From positions 310,001 to 374,000 of the forward strand of contig NZ_JAPZSC010000001.1 in NCBI RefSeq assembly GCF_027531545.1: DNA of 64,000 bases, read 5' to 3'. The DNA is from Silanimonas sp. Its GTDB lineage: Bacteria; Pseudomonadota; Gammaproteobacteria; Xanthomonadales; Xanthomonadaceae. Below are positions 1 through 8,266 of the stretch, piece after piece; within the stretch, counting starts at the first letter, position 1; each line of letters starts with the position of its first letter. Position numbers and translations under genes: made by a program. A model generated the notes under the pieces. That model searched no databases. It saw only the letters and a program-made list of their open reading frames with translations, and was not told the origin of the DNA.

Positions 1-687
1 CTGCTGCGCTGGCGGTCCGCCGAGCTCGGCGACGTCAGCCCCGTCGAGTTCATCCCGCTGGCCGAGGAAAGCGGCCTGATCCTCGGCATCGGCGAATGGG
101 TGATGCGGGAAGCCTGCCGGACGCTGCGCCACTGGCGCGACGACGGCCTCGTCGATGTGTCCTGCAGCATCAACGTCTCGGTGCTGCAGCTGCTGCGCGC
201 GCCGCTCGCGGAGCAGCTGCGCAAGATCCTCGCCGAAACCGGCGTGCCGCCGGGACGCATCGAGCTGGAGGTCACCGAGAGCATGGTCATGCAGAACGCC
301 GAGCAGACGCTGGCGGTCCTGCACCAGCTTCGCGAGGTCGGCGTCCGCCTCGCCATCGACGATTTCGGCACCGGCTATTCCTCGCTGATCTACCTGAAGC
401 GCCTGCCGATCGACACCCTGAAGATCGACAAGGAATTCATCGGCGACCTCACCGACGACCCGGACGACAAGGCCATCACGGCCACGATCATCACGATGGC
501 TCATTCGCTCGGCCTGCATGTCGTTGCCGAAGGCGTGGAGACCGAGGCCCAGCTGGGCTACCTCCGCGGCCAGGGCTGCGACGAGGTCCAGGGCTACTGG
601 CTGGCACGCCCGCTCGAGACGCCGCAGGCGTTCAGCTTCATGCGCGACCGCAACGAGGGCCCGCGGAGCGGCGCCAGCGCCGCTTGA
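1..687 (+). CDS. EAL-domain c-di-GMP phosphodiesterase, 3' end only
   Basis: This is the C-terminal part of an EAL-domain protein that hydrolyses cyclic di-GMP to pGpG. The reading frame is open from base 1, so the start and any sensor or GGDEF part lie outside the window. The visible part begins just after the EAL signature (LLRWRS...). It keeps the substrate and metal positions of an active enzyme: N in SINVSV, E in ELEVTES, the DDFGTGYSSL block, K in DTLKIDKEF, E in AEGVET, and the final QGYWLARP. It is followed after 32 bases by the small coiled-coil gene. The full architecture cannot be told; the EAL assignment is firm. Confidence 0.95.
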   Translation: MLRWRSAELGDVSPVEFIPLAEESGLILGIGEWVMREACRTLRHWRDDGLVDVSCSINVSVLQLLRAPLAEQLRKILAETGVPPGRIELEVTESMVMQNAEQTLAVLHQLREVGVRLAIDDFGTGYSSLIYLKRLPIDTLKIDKEFIGDLTDDPDDKAITATIITMAHSLGLHVVAEGVETEAQLGYLRGQGCDEVQGYWLARPLETPQAFSFMRDRNEGPRSGASAA

Positions 688-719
688 CCCTTTTCCCCGC
701 CGCCGAACAAGATGTCGCC

Positions 720-944
720 ATGAGCCGACATCCCGACCCGCGCGACGACCTCGCGACGCTCGCCGCCCGCATCGACGCCCTCGTCGCGGTCGTGCAGCGC
801 CTCTCCGACGAGAACCGGCGGCTGGTGCAGGCGCAGGAGCAGCTCGCCGGCGAGCGGGCCCAGCTGCTCTCGAAGAACGAACAGGCGCGCAGCCGGGTCG
901 AGGCGATGATCCAGCGCCTGAAGTCGATGGAGGCCAACCCGTGA
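720..944 (+). CDS. Small coiled-coil protein upstream of zapA (TIGR02449-like)
   Basis: Predicted 74-residue protein, almost entirely one charged coiled coil (DDLAARIDALVAVVQRLSDEN onwards), with no membrane segment. Proteins of this size directly before zapA in Xanthomonas relatives are grouped as family TIGR02449, of unknown function; similarity in form to the cell-division protein ZapB is suggestive only. It starts at an ATG 32 bases after the EAL gene, and its stop overlaps the GTG of zapA by four bases (GTGA), so the two are probably translationally coupled. A role with ZapA at the Z-ring is inference from position and coiled-coil form. Confidence 0.8.
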   Translation: MSRHPDPRDDLATLAARIDALVAVVQRLSDENRRLVQAQEQLAGERAQLLSKNEQARSRVEAMIQRLKSMEANP

Positions 945-1240
945 GCGAGGGCGTCAACATCCGCATCCTCGACCGCGAGTTCACCATCGGCTGCCCGCCG
1001 GAAGAGCGCGAGTCCCTGCAGTCCGCCGCACAGTTGCTGGATGCGCGGATGCGAGGCATCCGCGGCGACAACAAGATGGCGGCATTCGACCGCATCGCCG
1101 TGATCGCCGCGCTGAACCTTGCCGCCGAAGCGAACGCCTTCCGCCGCGAGCTCGACGGCCGCGACGGCGAGCTCTCGCGCGGCATCGCCGATCTCAACCG
1201 CAAGCTCGAATCGCTGCTCGCCGTCCACTCAGCGCGCTGA
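941..1240 (+). CDS. zapA: Cell division protein ZapA
   Basis: Predicted 99-residue ZapA, which binds FtsZ and cross-links its filaments at the division site. The N-terminal half carries the family pattern (VNIRILDREFTIGCPPEE, then an AAQLLDARM helix and an IAVIAALNLAAE helix), and the C-terminal half is the coiled coil used for tetramer formation. Length matches the family (about 100 residues). The GTG start overlaps the preceding coiled-coil gene by four bases; GVNIRI follows immediately, as in relatives. The 6S RNA gene lies downstream, the usual zapA - ssrS - fthC order in gammaproteobacteria. Confidence 0.95.
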   Translation: MSEGVNIRILDREFTIGCPPEERESLQSAAQLLDARMRGIRGDNKMAAFDRIAVIAALNLAAEANAFRRELDGRDGELSRGIADLNRKLESLLAVHSAR

Positions 1241-1294
1241 ACGACGACGTCGCGACGCGACGCCCGTCACGGCATGGCGACGCCATCGGGCGGC

Positions 1295-1300
1295 TATACT
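1295..1300 (+). promoter_or_regulatory. -10 element of the 6S RNA promoter
   Basis: TATACT lies seven bases before the predicted 5' end of the 6S RNA stem, a near-consensus sigma-70 -10 box. No good -35 hexamer is visible at 17 base spacing; the upstream bases are GC-rich. Confidence 0.6.
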
Positions 1301-1307
1301 CTGCGTG

Positions 1308-1494
1308 CGTCCTCTGCTGTGCTCGACAGCGTGCGCTAACATTTCGCCTTGACCCATAAATACGGCCCGGGAATTCAGCTTCATCGCCGGTGTGCATGTC
1401 CGCCCTGTTGCGGAAAGCCTGAACGCGGTGACTGCACTCCCACTTGATCCTCGGGATCAAGGTCGTTTCGCACGCATCGGCACGGCGGAGGACG
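1308..1494 (+). ncRNA. ssrS: 6S RNA
   Basis: A 187-base region between zapA and fthC folds as 6S RNA, the RNA that mimics an open promoter and sequesters sigma-70 RNA polymerase in stationary phase. The two ends pair as a 15 bp closing stem: cgtcctctgctgtgc (1308-1322) against gcacggcggaggacg (1480-1494), with two G-U pairs. A further local hairpin, TTGATCC-TCG-GGATCAA, lies at 1444-1460, as expected for the 3' side of the molecule. Length (E. coli is 184) and position between zapA and the formyltetrahydrofolate cyclo-ligase gene both fit. The exact ends are estimates. The 3' arm contains the ribosome-binding site of fthC. Confidence 0.9.
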
Positions 1495-1499
1495 TCTTC

Positions 1500-2087
1500 T
1501 TGAACCCCAGCGAGCTTCGAGCCTCGATGCGCGAGCGCCGCCGTGCGCTGCCCGTCCGCGAGCGGCTCGACGCGGCCGCCGCCGTCGCCTCGCACCTGTT
1601 GCCCGAGCTCGCGGCCTTCGAAGGCCGCATCGCCGGCTACTGGGCCGTCGGCGGCGAGTTGCCCTTGCATGCCGTGCAGGCCAATCTTCCCGCCACGCTG
1701 CGCTGGTGCCTGCCGGTGCTCCACGAGGACGGCCGCCTGCGCTTCCGCGAGTGGTCGGCCGGCCAGGCGCTGGAACCCAACCGCCATGGCATCCCCGAGC
1801 CCGCCGAGGGCCCGCTTCGCGCCGCCGACGATCTCGCCGTCGTGCTGGTGCCCCTGCTCGCGTTCGACGCGAAGGGCGATCGCCTCGGCCAAGGCGGCGG
1901 CTGGTACGACCGCAGCTTCGCGTTCCGGCGCACCGGCGACGGCGCCCCGGCCGCAGCACAGCGCTCGCCGCGACTGGTCGGCATCGCCTATGGCTGGCAG
2001 CAGGCCGACGCGCTCGAGGCCGCCGACTGGGATGTCCCGCTCGATGCCGTCGCCACGCCCTCCGCCTTCCACCGCTTCGACCGCTGA
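1500..2087 (+). CDS. fthC: 5-formyltetrahydrofolate cyclo-ligase
   Basis: Predicted 195-residue cytosolic enzyme that converts 5-formyltetrahydrofolate to 5,10-methenyltetrahydrofolate with ATP, salvaging folate. Family features are the N-terminal helix RERRRAL, the WAVGGELPL strand, and the C-terminal GQGGGWYDRSFAF nucleotide-binding loop. I place the start at a TTG (1500) because GGAGG (1487-1491) sits eight bases before it; an in-frame ATG at 1527 would lack a site at that spacing and shorten the N-terminal helix. The site lies in the 3' arm of 6S RNA. The EVE-domain gene follows after one base. Confidence 0.95.
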   Translation: MNPSELRASMRERRRALPVRERLDAAAAVASHLLPELAAFEGRIAGYWAVGGELPLHAVQANLPATLRWCLPVLHEDGRLRFREWSAGQALEPNRHGIPEPAEGPLRAADDLAVVLVPLLAFDAKGDRLGQGGGWYDRSFAFRRTGDGAPAAAQRSPRLVGIAYGWQQADALEAADWDVPLDAVATPSAFHRFDR

Positions 2088-2088
2088 C

Positions 2089-2571
2089 ATGCCCAAGCCC
2101 GCCCGCCAATACTGGCTGATGAAGTCCGAGCCGGACGAATTCTCCATCGACGACCTCGAACGCGTCGGCGCCGAGCCCTGGAGCGGCGTGCGCAGCTACC
2201 AGGCGCGCAACTTCATGTGGAAGCAGATGCGCGTCGGCGACGGCGTGTTCTTCTACCACTCGAACGCCGACGTCCCGGGCATCTACGGCCTCGCCACCGT
2301 CGCTTCGACGCCCTACCCCGACCCGACGCAGTTCGACGCGAAATCCGACTATTTCGACGCCAAGAGCACGCGCGAAGACCCGCGCTGGTGGCTGGTCGAC
2401 GTCGGCTTCGAGCGCAAGCTGTCGCGCGCGATTTCCCTCGACGAACTCCGCAGCCACGCCGACGCGCTCGACGACTTCGTGCTGCTGCGTCGCGGCACCC
2501 GCCTGTCCGTGCTGCCGGTCACCGCCGCGCAGTGGAAACACATCCTCACGCTGGAGAAGCAACGCCCATGA
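2089..2571 (+). CDS. EVE-domain protein (thymocyte nuclear protein 1-like)
   Basis: Predicted 160-residue single-domain EVE protein. EVE domains are PUA-like folds that bind modified bases in DNA or RNA. The characteristic beginning is seen ([16 protein letters not shown]), followed by the [13 protein letters not shown] segment and the GVFFYHSN strand that build the pocket, and a DPRWWLVDV strand. Length matches the bacterial family. It sits between fthC (1-base gap) and rpiA (4-base overlap), so the three form one operon. Which modified base it reads cannot be told from sequence. Confidence 0.93.
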   Translation: MPKPARQYWLMKSEPDEFSIDDLERVGAEPWSGVRSYQARNFMWKQMRVGDGVFFYHSNADVPGIYGLATVASTPYPDPTQFDAKSDYFDAKSTREDPRWWLVDVGFERKLSRAISLDELRSHADALDDFVLLRRGTRLSVLPVTAAQWKHILTLEKQRP

Positions 2572-3221
2572 GCACCGCCGACGAACAGAAACGCGCCTCC
2601 GCGCTCAAGGCCCTCGAATACGTCGAGGACGGCATGATCATCGGCGTCGGCACCGGCTCGACGGTGAAGCACTTCATCGACGGCCTTGGCGCGATGAAGG
2701 ACCGCATCGAAGCCGCCGTCTCCAGCTCGGAGCAGAGCACCGCCCAACTGAAGTCGCTTGGCATCCGCGTCATGGACTTGAACGCCGCCGGCCCGCTGTC
2801 GCTCTACGTCGACGGCGCCGACGAGTGCGACCCGTTCAACCGTCTGATCAAGGGCGGCGGGGCCGCGCTGACGCGCGAAAAGATCATCGCCGAGGCCTCG
2901 GCGAAGTTCATCTGCATCATCGATGCCGCCAAGGAAGTCGACGTGCTCGGCCGCTTCCCGCTGCCGGTCGAGGTGATCCCGATGGCGCGCTCGCTGGTGG
3001 GCCGCAAGATCGTCGCGATGGGCGGCCAGCCGGTGTGGCGCGAAGGCGTCACCACGGACAACGGCAACTGGATCCTTGACGTGCACAACCTGCACATCGT
3101 CGATCCCCTCACGCTCGAGCGCGAGCTGAACCAGATCCCGGGCGTGGTCACCTGCGGGCTGTTCGCGCGCCGCGCCGCCGACGTGGTGATCAGCGCCGGC
3201 AACGTCCGCAAGAACCGCTGA
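2568..3221 (+). CDS. rpiA: Ribose-5-phosphate isomerase A
   Basis: Predicted 217-residue enzyme interconverting ribose 5-phosphate and ribulose 5-phosphate in the non-oxidative pentose phosphate pathway. It shows the phosphate loop [13 protein letters not shown] near residue 25, the DGADECD active-site motif, and [11 protein letters not shown] with the catalytic glutamate. Length equals that of E. coli RpiA (219). Its ATG overlaps the EVE stop as ATGA, so translation is coupled. A second pentose-phosphate gene, rpe, lies 15 kb away on the other strand. Confidence 0.97.
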   Translation: MSTADEQKRASALKALEYVEDGMIIGVGTGSTVKHFIDGLGAMKDRIEAAVSSSEQSTAQLKSLGIRVMDLNAAGPLSLYVDGADECDPFNRLIKGGGAALTREKIIAEASAKFICIIDAAKEVDVLGRFPLPVEVIPMARSLVGRKIVAMGGQPVWREGVTTDNGNWILDVHNLHIVDPLTLERELNQIPGVVTCGLFARRAADVVISAGNVRKNR

Positions 3222-3224
3222 GCC

Positions 3225-4304
3225 TCAGCCCTTCGCGGCTTCGGCCATGGCCTGTTGCTGCGCCTGCAGGCGCAGCATCGCCGCCAGCCCGCCGTGGATC
3301 GCACTCACGTCGTACTCGAGGCGAGAGAGCACGAAAGCAGCGGCGGCCGAGCGTTCCCCGGTGTTGCAGTAGACGATCACAGGCCGGCCCGGCGGCAGGC
3401 GGCCCGGCGCGTCCTCTCGCAGCCGGGCCAACGGGACGTTCAGCGCACCGGTGATCGAGCGTTGGGCGACCTCTTCCGGCAGGCGCACGTCGAGCACGAT
3501 CGCGCCGTCCTGCGCCCGCTTCGCCGCTTCGGCAGGCAACAGCCACTTGATGACGGGCGGCTTCAGCACCGAGTCGAAATCCGCGCGCGACAGCCGGAGC
3601 AGGCGGCCGCCCTGCAGCATCCGCACCGTTGCGTTGCGCGGCTGGTTCGAGAGCAGGCCGTCCTCGCCGAAGGCATCGCCCTCCGCCAGGTACGCAACCA
3701 CCTTCGGTGCACCGTCCAAGGTCTTGGTCACCGAGGCCGTGCCCTCGCGGATCACGTAGAAGTCGCCGGGCAGGTCCCCTTCGGTGACCACCACTTCGCC
3801 GGGCGCAACGGTCTGCTCGACGAAGGCCTGGAAGAGTCTTTCGAGGTTGCCGGTCGGCAAGCGGCTGAATGCCGGCGCCTGCAGCAGCCGGTAGGCCCAG
3901 TCGTTCCCGTTCGCGCGCTCGTCGAAGAAGCGGAAGCTGGGCTGACGGCTGATCTGGTCCCAGGCGATCAGCTTCTCGACCTGCCGGCGGTTCAGGCGCA
4001 GCAGGCGGGCATCGCGGCTTTCGACCGTGGCCCGGAAACGCCGAGGTACCGCGTCGTTGAGCGGGTAGCGGCCGTGCACCGGCGAGTCGGCCTGGTGCAG
4101 CGTGCGGCGCCCGTCCGGGTAATCGCAGCGCACATCACCGCGGATCACGTAGACGGTGTCGTCGTCGATGTCGCCGGCCTGGAACACCAGCTCGCCGCGA
4201 CCCACGGTGTGCTCCAGCGCCTCGCGCGCGAGGTACTGCCGCGTCTCGGGGCGAAGGCCACCCAGCGGAAAGAGCGGGGCGAGTTCCTGGCTGGCGACGG
4301 TCAT
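3225..4304 (-). CDS. Two cyclic-nucleotide-binding domains fused to a rhodanese domain
   Basis: Predicted 359-residue soluble protein with three domains. A first cNMP-binding-like barrel (about 20-130) is weak at the phosphate-binding cassette. A second, about 150-260, is better conserved (GDFYVIREGTASVTK, then GDAFGEDGLLSNQPRNATVR with the E and R of the cassette). A rhodanese domain follows, about 265-350, with the active loop VIVYCNTGERS carrying the catalytic cysteine. No DNA-binding helix is visible, so it is not a CRP-type regulator. It converges on rpiA with a 3-base gap. A nucleotide-controlled sulfur or cysteine-relay role is inference. Confidence 0.88.
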   Translation of the reverse strand: MTVASQELAPLFPLGGLRPETRQYLAREALEHTVGRGELVFQAGDIDDDTVYVIRGDVRCDYPDGRRTLHQADSPVHGRYPLNDAVPRRFRATVESRDARLLRLNRRQVEKLIAWDQISRQPSFRFFDERANGNDWAYRLLQAPAFSRLPTGNLERLFQAFVEQTVAPGEVVVTEGDLPGDFYVIREGTASVTKTLDGAPKVVAYLAEGDAFGEDGLLSNQPRNATVRMLQGGRLLRLSRADFDSVLKPPVIKWLLPAEAAKRAQDGAIVLDVRLPEEVAQRSITGALNVPLARLREDAPGRLPPGRPVIVYCNTGERSAAAAFVLSRLEYDVSAIHGGLAAMLRLQAQQQAMAEAAKG

Positions 4305-4365
4305 GGTGGGCGTCCTTGGGGGAGGCCCTCAGGATGCGCCACCGGGCCCGGATCGACAAACGCAC

Positions 4366-4400
4366 CAAAACAAAACGGCCCCGAAGGGCCGTTGTTTGCT
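4366..4400 (-). terminator. Rho-independent terminator after tRNA-Gln
   Basis: On the minus strand CGGCCC-TTCG-GGGCCG forms a tight hairpin with a UUCG loop and is followed by a T-rich run (TTTTGTTTT). It lies just 3' of the tRNA-Gln gene. Confidence 0.85.
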
Positions 4401-4407
4401 GCTGGAG

Positions 4408-4482
4408 TGGCAGCCCGTGATGGATTCGAACCACCGAATGCCTGAGTCAGAGTCAGGTGCCTTACCGCTTGGCTAACGGGCT
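4408..4482 (-). tRNA. tRNA-Gln (anticodon CTG)
   Basis: The 75-base minus-strand sequence folds into a cloverleaf with encoded CCA. The acceptor arm is AGCCCGT/ACGGGCT, the D arm GCC...GGC, the anticodon arm CCTGA-CTCTGAC-TCAGG with CTG at the anticodon positions, and the T arm GGTGG-TTCGAAT-CCATC. The D loop and the U/C-rich anticodon loop resemble E. coli tRNA-Gln. The first pair is A-U rather than the U-A of E. coli. It lies downstream of rpsI on the same strand and is closed by the terminator at 4366-4400. Confidence 0.95.
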
Positions 4483-4529
4483 GTAGATCCAGAGCACCAG
4501 CGCCAGCAGAGCCGGCGCCGGGCCGAAGC

Positions 4530-4922
4530 TTAGCGCTTCGAGAACTGCGTGGCGCGGCGGGCCTTGTGGAGGCCGACCTTCTTACGCTCGACTTCGCGGG
4601 CGTCGCGGGTCATGTAACCGGCCTTGCGCAGTTCCGGCTTCAGCTGGTCGTTGTACTCGACCAGGGCGCGCGAGACGCCGAGGCGGATCGCACCGGCCTG
4701 GCCGGTGGTGCCGCCGCCTTCGACCGTCACGAGGATGTCGAACTGCTCGGTGGTCTTCGTCAGCTCGAGCGGCTGGCGCACGATCATGCGCGAGGTCTCG
4801 CGGCCGAAGAACTCGTCGAGCGGACGACCGTTGACGGTGATGTTGCCCGTGCCCTTGCGCAGGAACACGCGGGCGGTCGAGGACTTGCGGCGGCCGGTGC
4901 CGTAATTCTGCTGGAGTGCCAT
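4530..4922 (-). CDS. rpsI: 30S ribosomal protein S9
   Basis: Predicted 130-residue S9, whose C-terminal tail reaches the tRNA in the P site. The sequence shows the family start ([16 protein letters not shown]), the central [14 protein letters not shown], and the invariant basic end ending in FSKR. Length equals E. coli S9. It follows rplM by 12 bases, the standard L13-S9 operon order, and shares the rplM promoter. Confidence 0.98.
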   Translation of the reverse strand: MALQQNYGTGRRKSSTARVFLRKGTGNITVNGRPLDEFFGRETSRMIVRQPLELTKTTEQFDILVTVEGGGTTGQAGAIRLGVSRALVEYNDQLKPELRKAGYMTRDAREVERKKVGLHKARRATQFSKR

Positions 4923-4934
4923 GTGCGGTCTCTT

Positions 4935-5369
4935 TTACAGGTCCAGCGGCTTCGGCTGCTGGGCGGTGTGCGGGTGCTCGGCGCCGGTGTAGACCTTGAG
5001 CTTGCGGAACATCGCGCGGCCCAGCGGGTTCTTCGGCAGCATGCCCTTGACGCCGATCTCGATCACGCGCTCGGCGTGACGGTCGAGGGCCTGCTCGAGG
5101 GACTCGGACTTCAGGTTGCCGATGTAACCGGTGAACCGGTAATACATCTTGTCCTTCAGCTTGTTGCCGGTGACCGCGATCTTGTCGGCATTGATGACCA
5201 CGAAGTAGTCACCGGTGTCGACGTGCGGGCTCCAGGTCGGCTTGTGTTTGCCGCGCAAACGGAACGCCAGTTCCGAGCACAGGCGGCCCAAGGTCTTGCC
5301 GGCCGCATCGACGACGAACCAGTCGCGCTGGACGGTCTCGGCCTTGGCGCTGACGGTCATGCTCTTCAT
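4935..5369 (-). CDS. rplM: 50S ribosomal protein L13
   Basis: Predicted 144-residue L13, an early 50S assembly protein. Recognised from [17 protein letters not shown], the [16 protein letters not shown] segment, [14 protein letters not shown] and the conserved end [18 protein letters not shown]. The ATG at 5369 is chosen because GGAG lies five bases before it; a second ATG four codons in has no comparable site. Longer upstream extensions have no similarity. First gene of rplM-rpsI. Confidence 0.97.
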   Translation of the reverse strand: MKSMTVSAKAETVQRDWFVVDAAGKTLGRLCSELAFRLRGKHKPTWSPHVDTGDYFVVINADKIAVTGNKLKDKMYYRFTGYIGNLKSESLEQALDRHAERVIEIGVKGMLPKNPLGRAMFRKLKVYTGAEHPHTAQQPKPLDL

Positions 5370-5409
5370 GACAGCTCCAGAAAGCGAATAGTGAAAGGGT
5401 AGACGAAAA

Positions 5410-5438
5410 AGGATAGCTGGCCGCCCGACCCTTTGCAA
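5410..5438 (-). promoter_or_regulatory. Sigma-70 promoter of rplM-rpsI
   Basis: On the minus strand TTGCAA and TATCCT are separated by exactly 17 bases, about 40 bases before the rplM start. The -35 matches four of six and the -10 four of six consensus bases with ideal spacing. Confidence 0.7.
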
Positions 5439-5560
5439 GGGGCAGGGGCGTGTCCGGCGTTCAGGTTCCCGCCCGGAACCGGAGTTCACAGGGCGTGGCT
5501 GGCGCGACGGCGCGAGGGTGCGCGAGCATACGGCATCGCCGCCCACCACTCCAGAGCACT

Positions 5561-6214
5561 GTGCCCCTCCCCACGCTCATCCGCGACAACCGTCCGCTCG
5601 ACCACTGGCTCGGCGAGCTGCAGGGCGCCCTGAACACCGTGTTCGCCCGGCCCGAGGCGCAGCGCGCCAACCCGGGCGCAGCCCACGCGGAGGCCGACCT
5701 CGACGAGGCCGCCCGCCGCCATGCGGCCGGCCTGATGCGCATCAACCACACGGGCGAAGTCTGTGCGCAGGCGCTGTACTCGGGGCAAGCCGCGGTGGCG
5801 CGCGATCCCGCGGTACGCGCCCAGCTGCGCGAGGCCGCGCAGGAGGAAACCGACCACCTCGCTTGGTGCGCCGACCGCCTCGACGAGCTCCACAGCCGCC
5901 CCAGCCTGCTGAATCCGCTCTGGTACGCCGGCAGCTACGCCATCGGCGTCGCCGCGGGCCTTCGTGGCGACGGCTGGAACCTCGGCTTCGTGGTCGAAAC
6001 CGAACGCCAAGTCGAAGCGCATCTGGCCGAACACCTCGAGACGCTGCCCGAGGGCGACGCCCGCTCGCGCGCGGTGCTGGAGGTGATGAAGGCCGACGAA
6101 GCGCGGCACGCCGACCACGCGCTCGAAGCCGGCGCGCGCACGCTGCCGCCGCCCATCCCGCAAGCGATGGCCGCCGTGTCGAAGCTGATGAAGGCGACGG
6201 CCTACCGGCTCTAG
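5561..6214 (+). CDS. coq7: Demethoxyubiquinone hydroxylase (Coq7-type)
   Basis: Predicted 217-residue di-iron monooxygenase performing the C6 hydroxylation of ubiquinone synthesis at the membrane. The iron-ligand motifs are all present: E in [19 protein letters not shown] in [11 protein letters not shown] and DEARHADH. The family length is about 215, which fits a GTG start at 5561 (PLPTLIRDN). The longer frame upstream gives an Arg-rich extension without family character. It is divergent from rplM and converges on the SMR gene with a 4-base overlap at the stops. Confidence 0.93.
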   Translation: MPLPTLIRDNRPLDHWLGELQGALNTVFARPEAQRANPGAAHAEADLDEAARRHAAGLMRINHTGEVCAQALYSGQAAVARDPAVRAQLREAAQEETDHLAWCADRLDELHSRPSLLNPLWYAGSYAIGVAAGLRGDGWNLGFVVETERQVEAHLAEHLETLPEGDARSRAVLEVMKADEARHADHALEAGARTLPPPIPQAMAAVSKLMKATAYRL

Positions 6215-6534
6215 GCCGAGGTGAGTTTCAGGCCGATGATGCCGGCGAGGATCAGGCCGACGCAGAACGCGCGCGGCCAAGTGGCCGGCTCGGAGAACAG
6301 CAGCACCCCGGCGATGGCGGTGCCGACGGCGCCGATGCCCACCCACACCGCATAGCCGGTGCCGAGCGGGATCTCGCGCAGGGCGCGGGCTAGGCACCAG
6401 AAACTGGCGCCCATCGCGGCGACGGTGATCACGCTGGGGCCCAGGCGGCTGAAGCCCTCGCTGTACTTCAGGCCGACCGCCCAGACGATCTCGAACAGGC
6501 CGGCCGCCAGCAACCAGAGCCAAGCGGCGCCCAT
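6211..6534 (-). CDS. Small multidrug resistance protein, SugE/Gdx-like guanidinium exporter
   Basis: Predicted 107-residue four-helix membrane protein of the SMR family. The first helix holds the essential glutamate ([18 protein letters not shown], Glu15) in the SugE/Gdx context rather than that of EmrE. Helices two to four include [15 protein letters not shown] and [12 protein letters not shown]. SugE-type members export guanidinium in exchange for protons as antiparallel dimers. No ykkC-type guanidine riboswitch is visible upstream, where speD follows at 8 bases on the same strand. Confidence 0.9.
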   Translation of the reverse strand: MGAAWLWLLAAGLFEIVWAVGLKYSEGFSRLGPSVITVAAMGASFWCLARALREIPLGTGYAVWVGIGAVGTAIAGVLLFSEPATWPRAFCVGLILAGIIGLKLTSA

Positions 6535-6541
6535 GCGCGGG

Positions 6542-7366
6542 TCAGGTCAGGTTGCGGCCGTGGAACAGCTCTTCGATCTCGCGCTTCAGCTGCGCCTCGA
6601 TGCGCATGCGGTCCTTGAAGCTGAGGTTCTTGGCCTTTTCCTCGAACAGGTACGTGTCGAGGTCGAACTCCTTCAGGTGCATCTTCGTGTGGAAGATGTT
6701 CTCCTGGTAGACGTTCACGTCGATCATCTCGTACTTCGACTTGATGGGCTTCGCGAGGAAGTCCTGGATCGAGTTGATGCGATGGTCGATGTAGTGCTTC
6801 GTGCCCTTCACGTCGCGGGTGAAGCCACGGACGCGGTAGTCCATGATCACGATGTCGGACTCGAAGCTCTCGATCAGGTAGTTCAAGGCCTTCAGCGGCG
6901 AAATGACGCCGCAGGTCGCCACGTCGATGTCGGCGCGGAAGGTCGCGATGCCGTTGTGCGGGTGCGTTTCCGGGTAGGTGTGCACCGTGATGTGCGACTT
7001 GTCGAGGTGCGCGACCACCGAGGCTTCGGGCGCCTCGTCGTGCTCGACCACGGCCTCCGAGATGATTTCCTTGCCCGCGGCCTTCTTGTCGATGACCGGA
7101 TTCTCGCTGATGAGGATCGTCACCGAGGCGCCCTGCGGGTCGTAGTCCTGGCGGGCCACGTTCAGGATGTTCGCGCCGATGATCTCGGCCACGTCGGTCA
7201 GGATCTGGGTCAGGCGCTCGGCGTTGTACGCCTCGTCGATGTACTCGATGTAGCGCTGGCGCTGCTCCTCCGTGACCGCGTAGCAGACGTCGTAGATGTT
7301 GAAGCTCAGCGCCTTCGTGAGGTTGTTGAAACCTTGCAGGCGGAGGCGCGGCAGCGGCTTGACCAC
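6542..7366 (-). CDS. speD: S-adenosylmethionine decarboxylase, E. coli type
   Basis: Predicted 274-residue proenzyme that self-cleaves to a pyruvoyl enzyme and supplies decarboxylated SAM for spermidine synthesis. The cleavage site is plain: LDKSH, with Ser124 becoming the pyruvoyl group, followed by [14 protein letters not shown] and the [13 protein letters not shown] segment. Length matches the long E. coli class (264). The start is a GTG with AAGGA eight bases upstream. It is divergent from clp and followed at 8 bases by the SMR gene. Confidence 0.96.
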   Translation of the reverse strand: MVKPLPRLRLQGFNNLTKALSFNIYDVCYAVTEEQRQRYIEYIDEAYNAERLTQILTDVAEIIGANILNVARQDYDPQGASVTILISENPVIDKKAAGKEIISEAVVEHDEAPEASVVAHLDKSHITVHTYPETHPHNGIATFRADIDVATCGVISPLKALNYLIESFESDIVIMDYRVRGFTRDVKGTKHYIDHRINSIQDFLAKPIKSKYEMIDVNVYQENIFHTKMHLKEFDLDTYLFEEKAKNLSFKDRMRIEAQLKREIEELFHGRNLT

Positions 7367-7521
7367 GGCGGGGGTCCTTGAGGAGGGGTGGCGCTAAGGG
7401 GCCGCGATTATCGGGCAACGCGCCCCCCGGGGCCACCCTTTCGGGCCAGCAAGGTGAAAATGCGATTGAATCCACAGTCCCGGGGGCCATAAGCTAAGGA
7501 AACGCTTCGAAGGGACACCCC

Positions 7522-8223
7522 ATGATCCTGACCGCCTCCGCCACCCTGCTGACCCCGACGGTCCGCTCGCAGGTGGCCAGCTCGCCACTGGACCTCGACA
7601 AAGCCACGCTGGCGCGCTTCCTCGACCAGTGCCATCGACGCAAGTACCCGAACCGCACCGACGTGTTCCGTCCGGGCGATGCGGCCACGACGCTGTACTA
7701 CGTGGTCACCGGCTCGGTCAGCGTGATCAGCGAGGAATCCGAGGATCGCGAACTGGTGTTGAGCTACGCCAACCCCGGTGACTTCGTCGGCGAGATGGGT
7801 CTCTTCGTGAAGGCGGACAAGCGCGTGGTGACGCTGCGCACCCGATCGCCGGTCGAACTCGCCGAGATCAGCTACGAGCGCCTGCACCAGTTGCTCACCG
7901 GCCCGCTCTCGGCCGATGCGCCGAAGCTGCTCTACGTGATCGGCGCCCAGCTCTCGAAGCGCCTGCTCGAAACCAGCCGCAAGGCTAGCCGCCTCGCCTT
8001 CCTCGACGTCGGCAGCCGCATCGTCCGCGCGCTGCACGACCTCTGCCAGGAACCGGATGCCATGAGCCACCCGCAGGGCACGCAGATCCGCGTGTCACGC
8101 CAGGAGCTGGCGCGGATCGTGGGCTGCTCGCGCGAAATGGCCGGCCGCGTGCTGAAGCAGCTGCAGGAGCAGGGCCTGCTGCACGCCCGCGGCAAGACCA
8201 TCGTGGTGTACGGCACCCGCTGA
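7522..8223 (+). CDS. clp: CRP-like transcription regulator Clp
   Basis: Predicted 233-residue CRP/FNR-family regulator. It has the N-terminal cNMP barrel (TDVFRPGDAATTLYYVVTGSVSVI, then GDFVGEMGLF), a dimer helix, and a C-terminal winged helix-turn-helix (VSRQELARIVGCSREMAGRVLKQL). The motif set and the HARGKTIVVYGTR end match Clp of Xanthomonas, a global regulator that responds to c-di-GMP and controls virulence and exoenzyme genes. Ligand behaviour here is inferred from that homologue. AGGG lies just before the ATG. It is divergent from speD, the order seen in Xanthomonas relatives. Confidence 0.95.
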   Translation: MILTASATLLTPTVRSQVASSPLDLDKATLARFLDQCHRRKYPNRTDVFRPGDAATTLYYVVTGSVSVISEESEDRELVLSYANPGDFVGEMGLFVKADKRVVTLRTRSPVELAEISYERLHQLLTGPLSADAPKLLYVIGAQLSKRLLETSRKASRLAFLDVGSRIVRALHDLCQEPDAMSHPQGTQIRVSRQELARIVGCSREMAGRVLKQLQEQGLLHARGKTIVVYGTR

Positions 8224-8266
8224 GGCGCCTCGAGGCCCGCTGCGCAACGCCACCGAGCGCGCGGGC

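Noticed and set aside
6535-6541. ykkC-type guanidine riboswitch before the SMR exporter
   Set aside because: Only about 7 bases separate it from the speD stop on the same strand, leaving no room for a leader.
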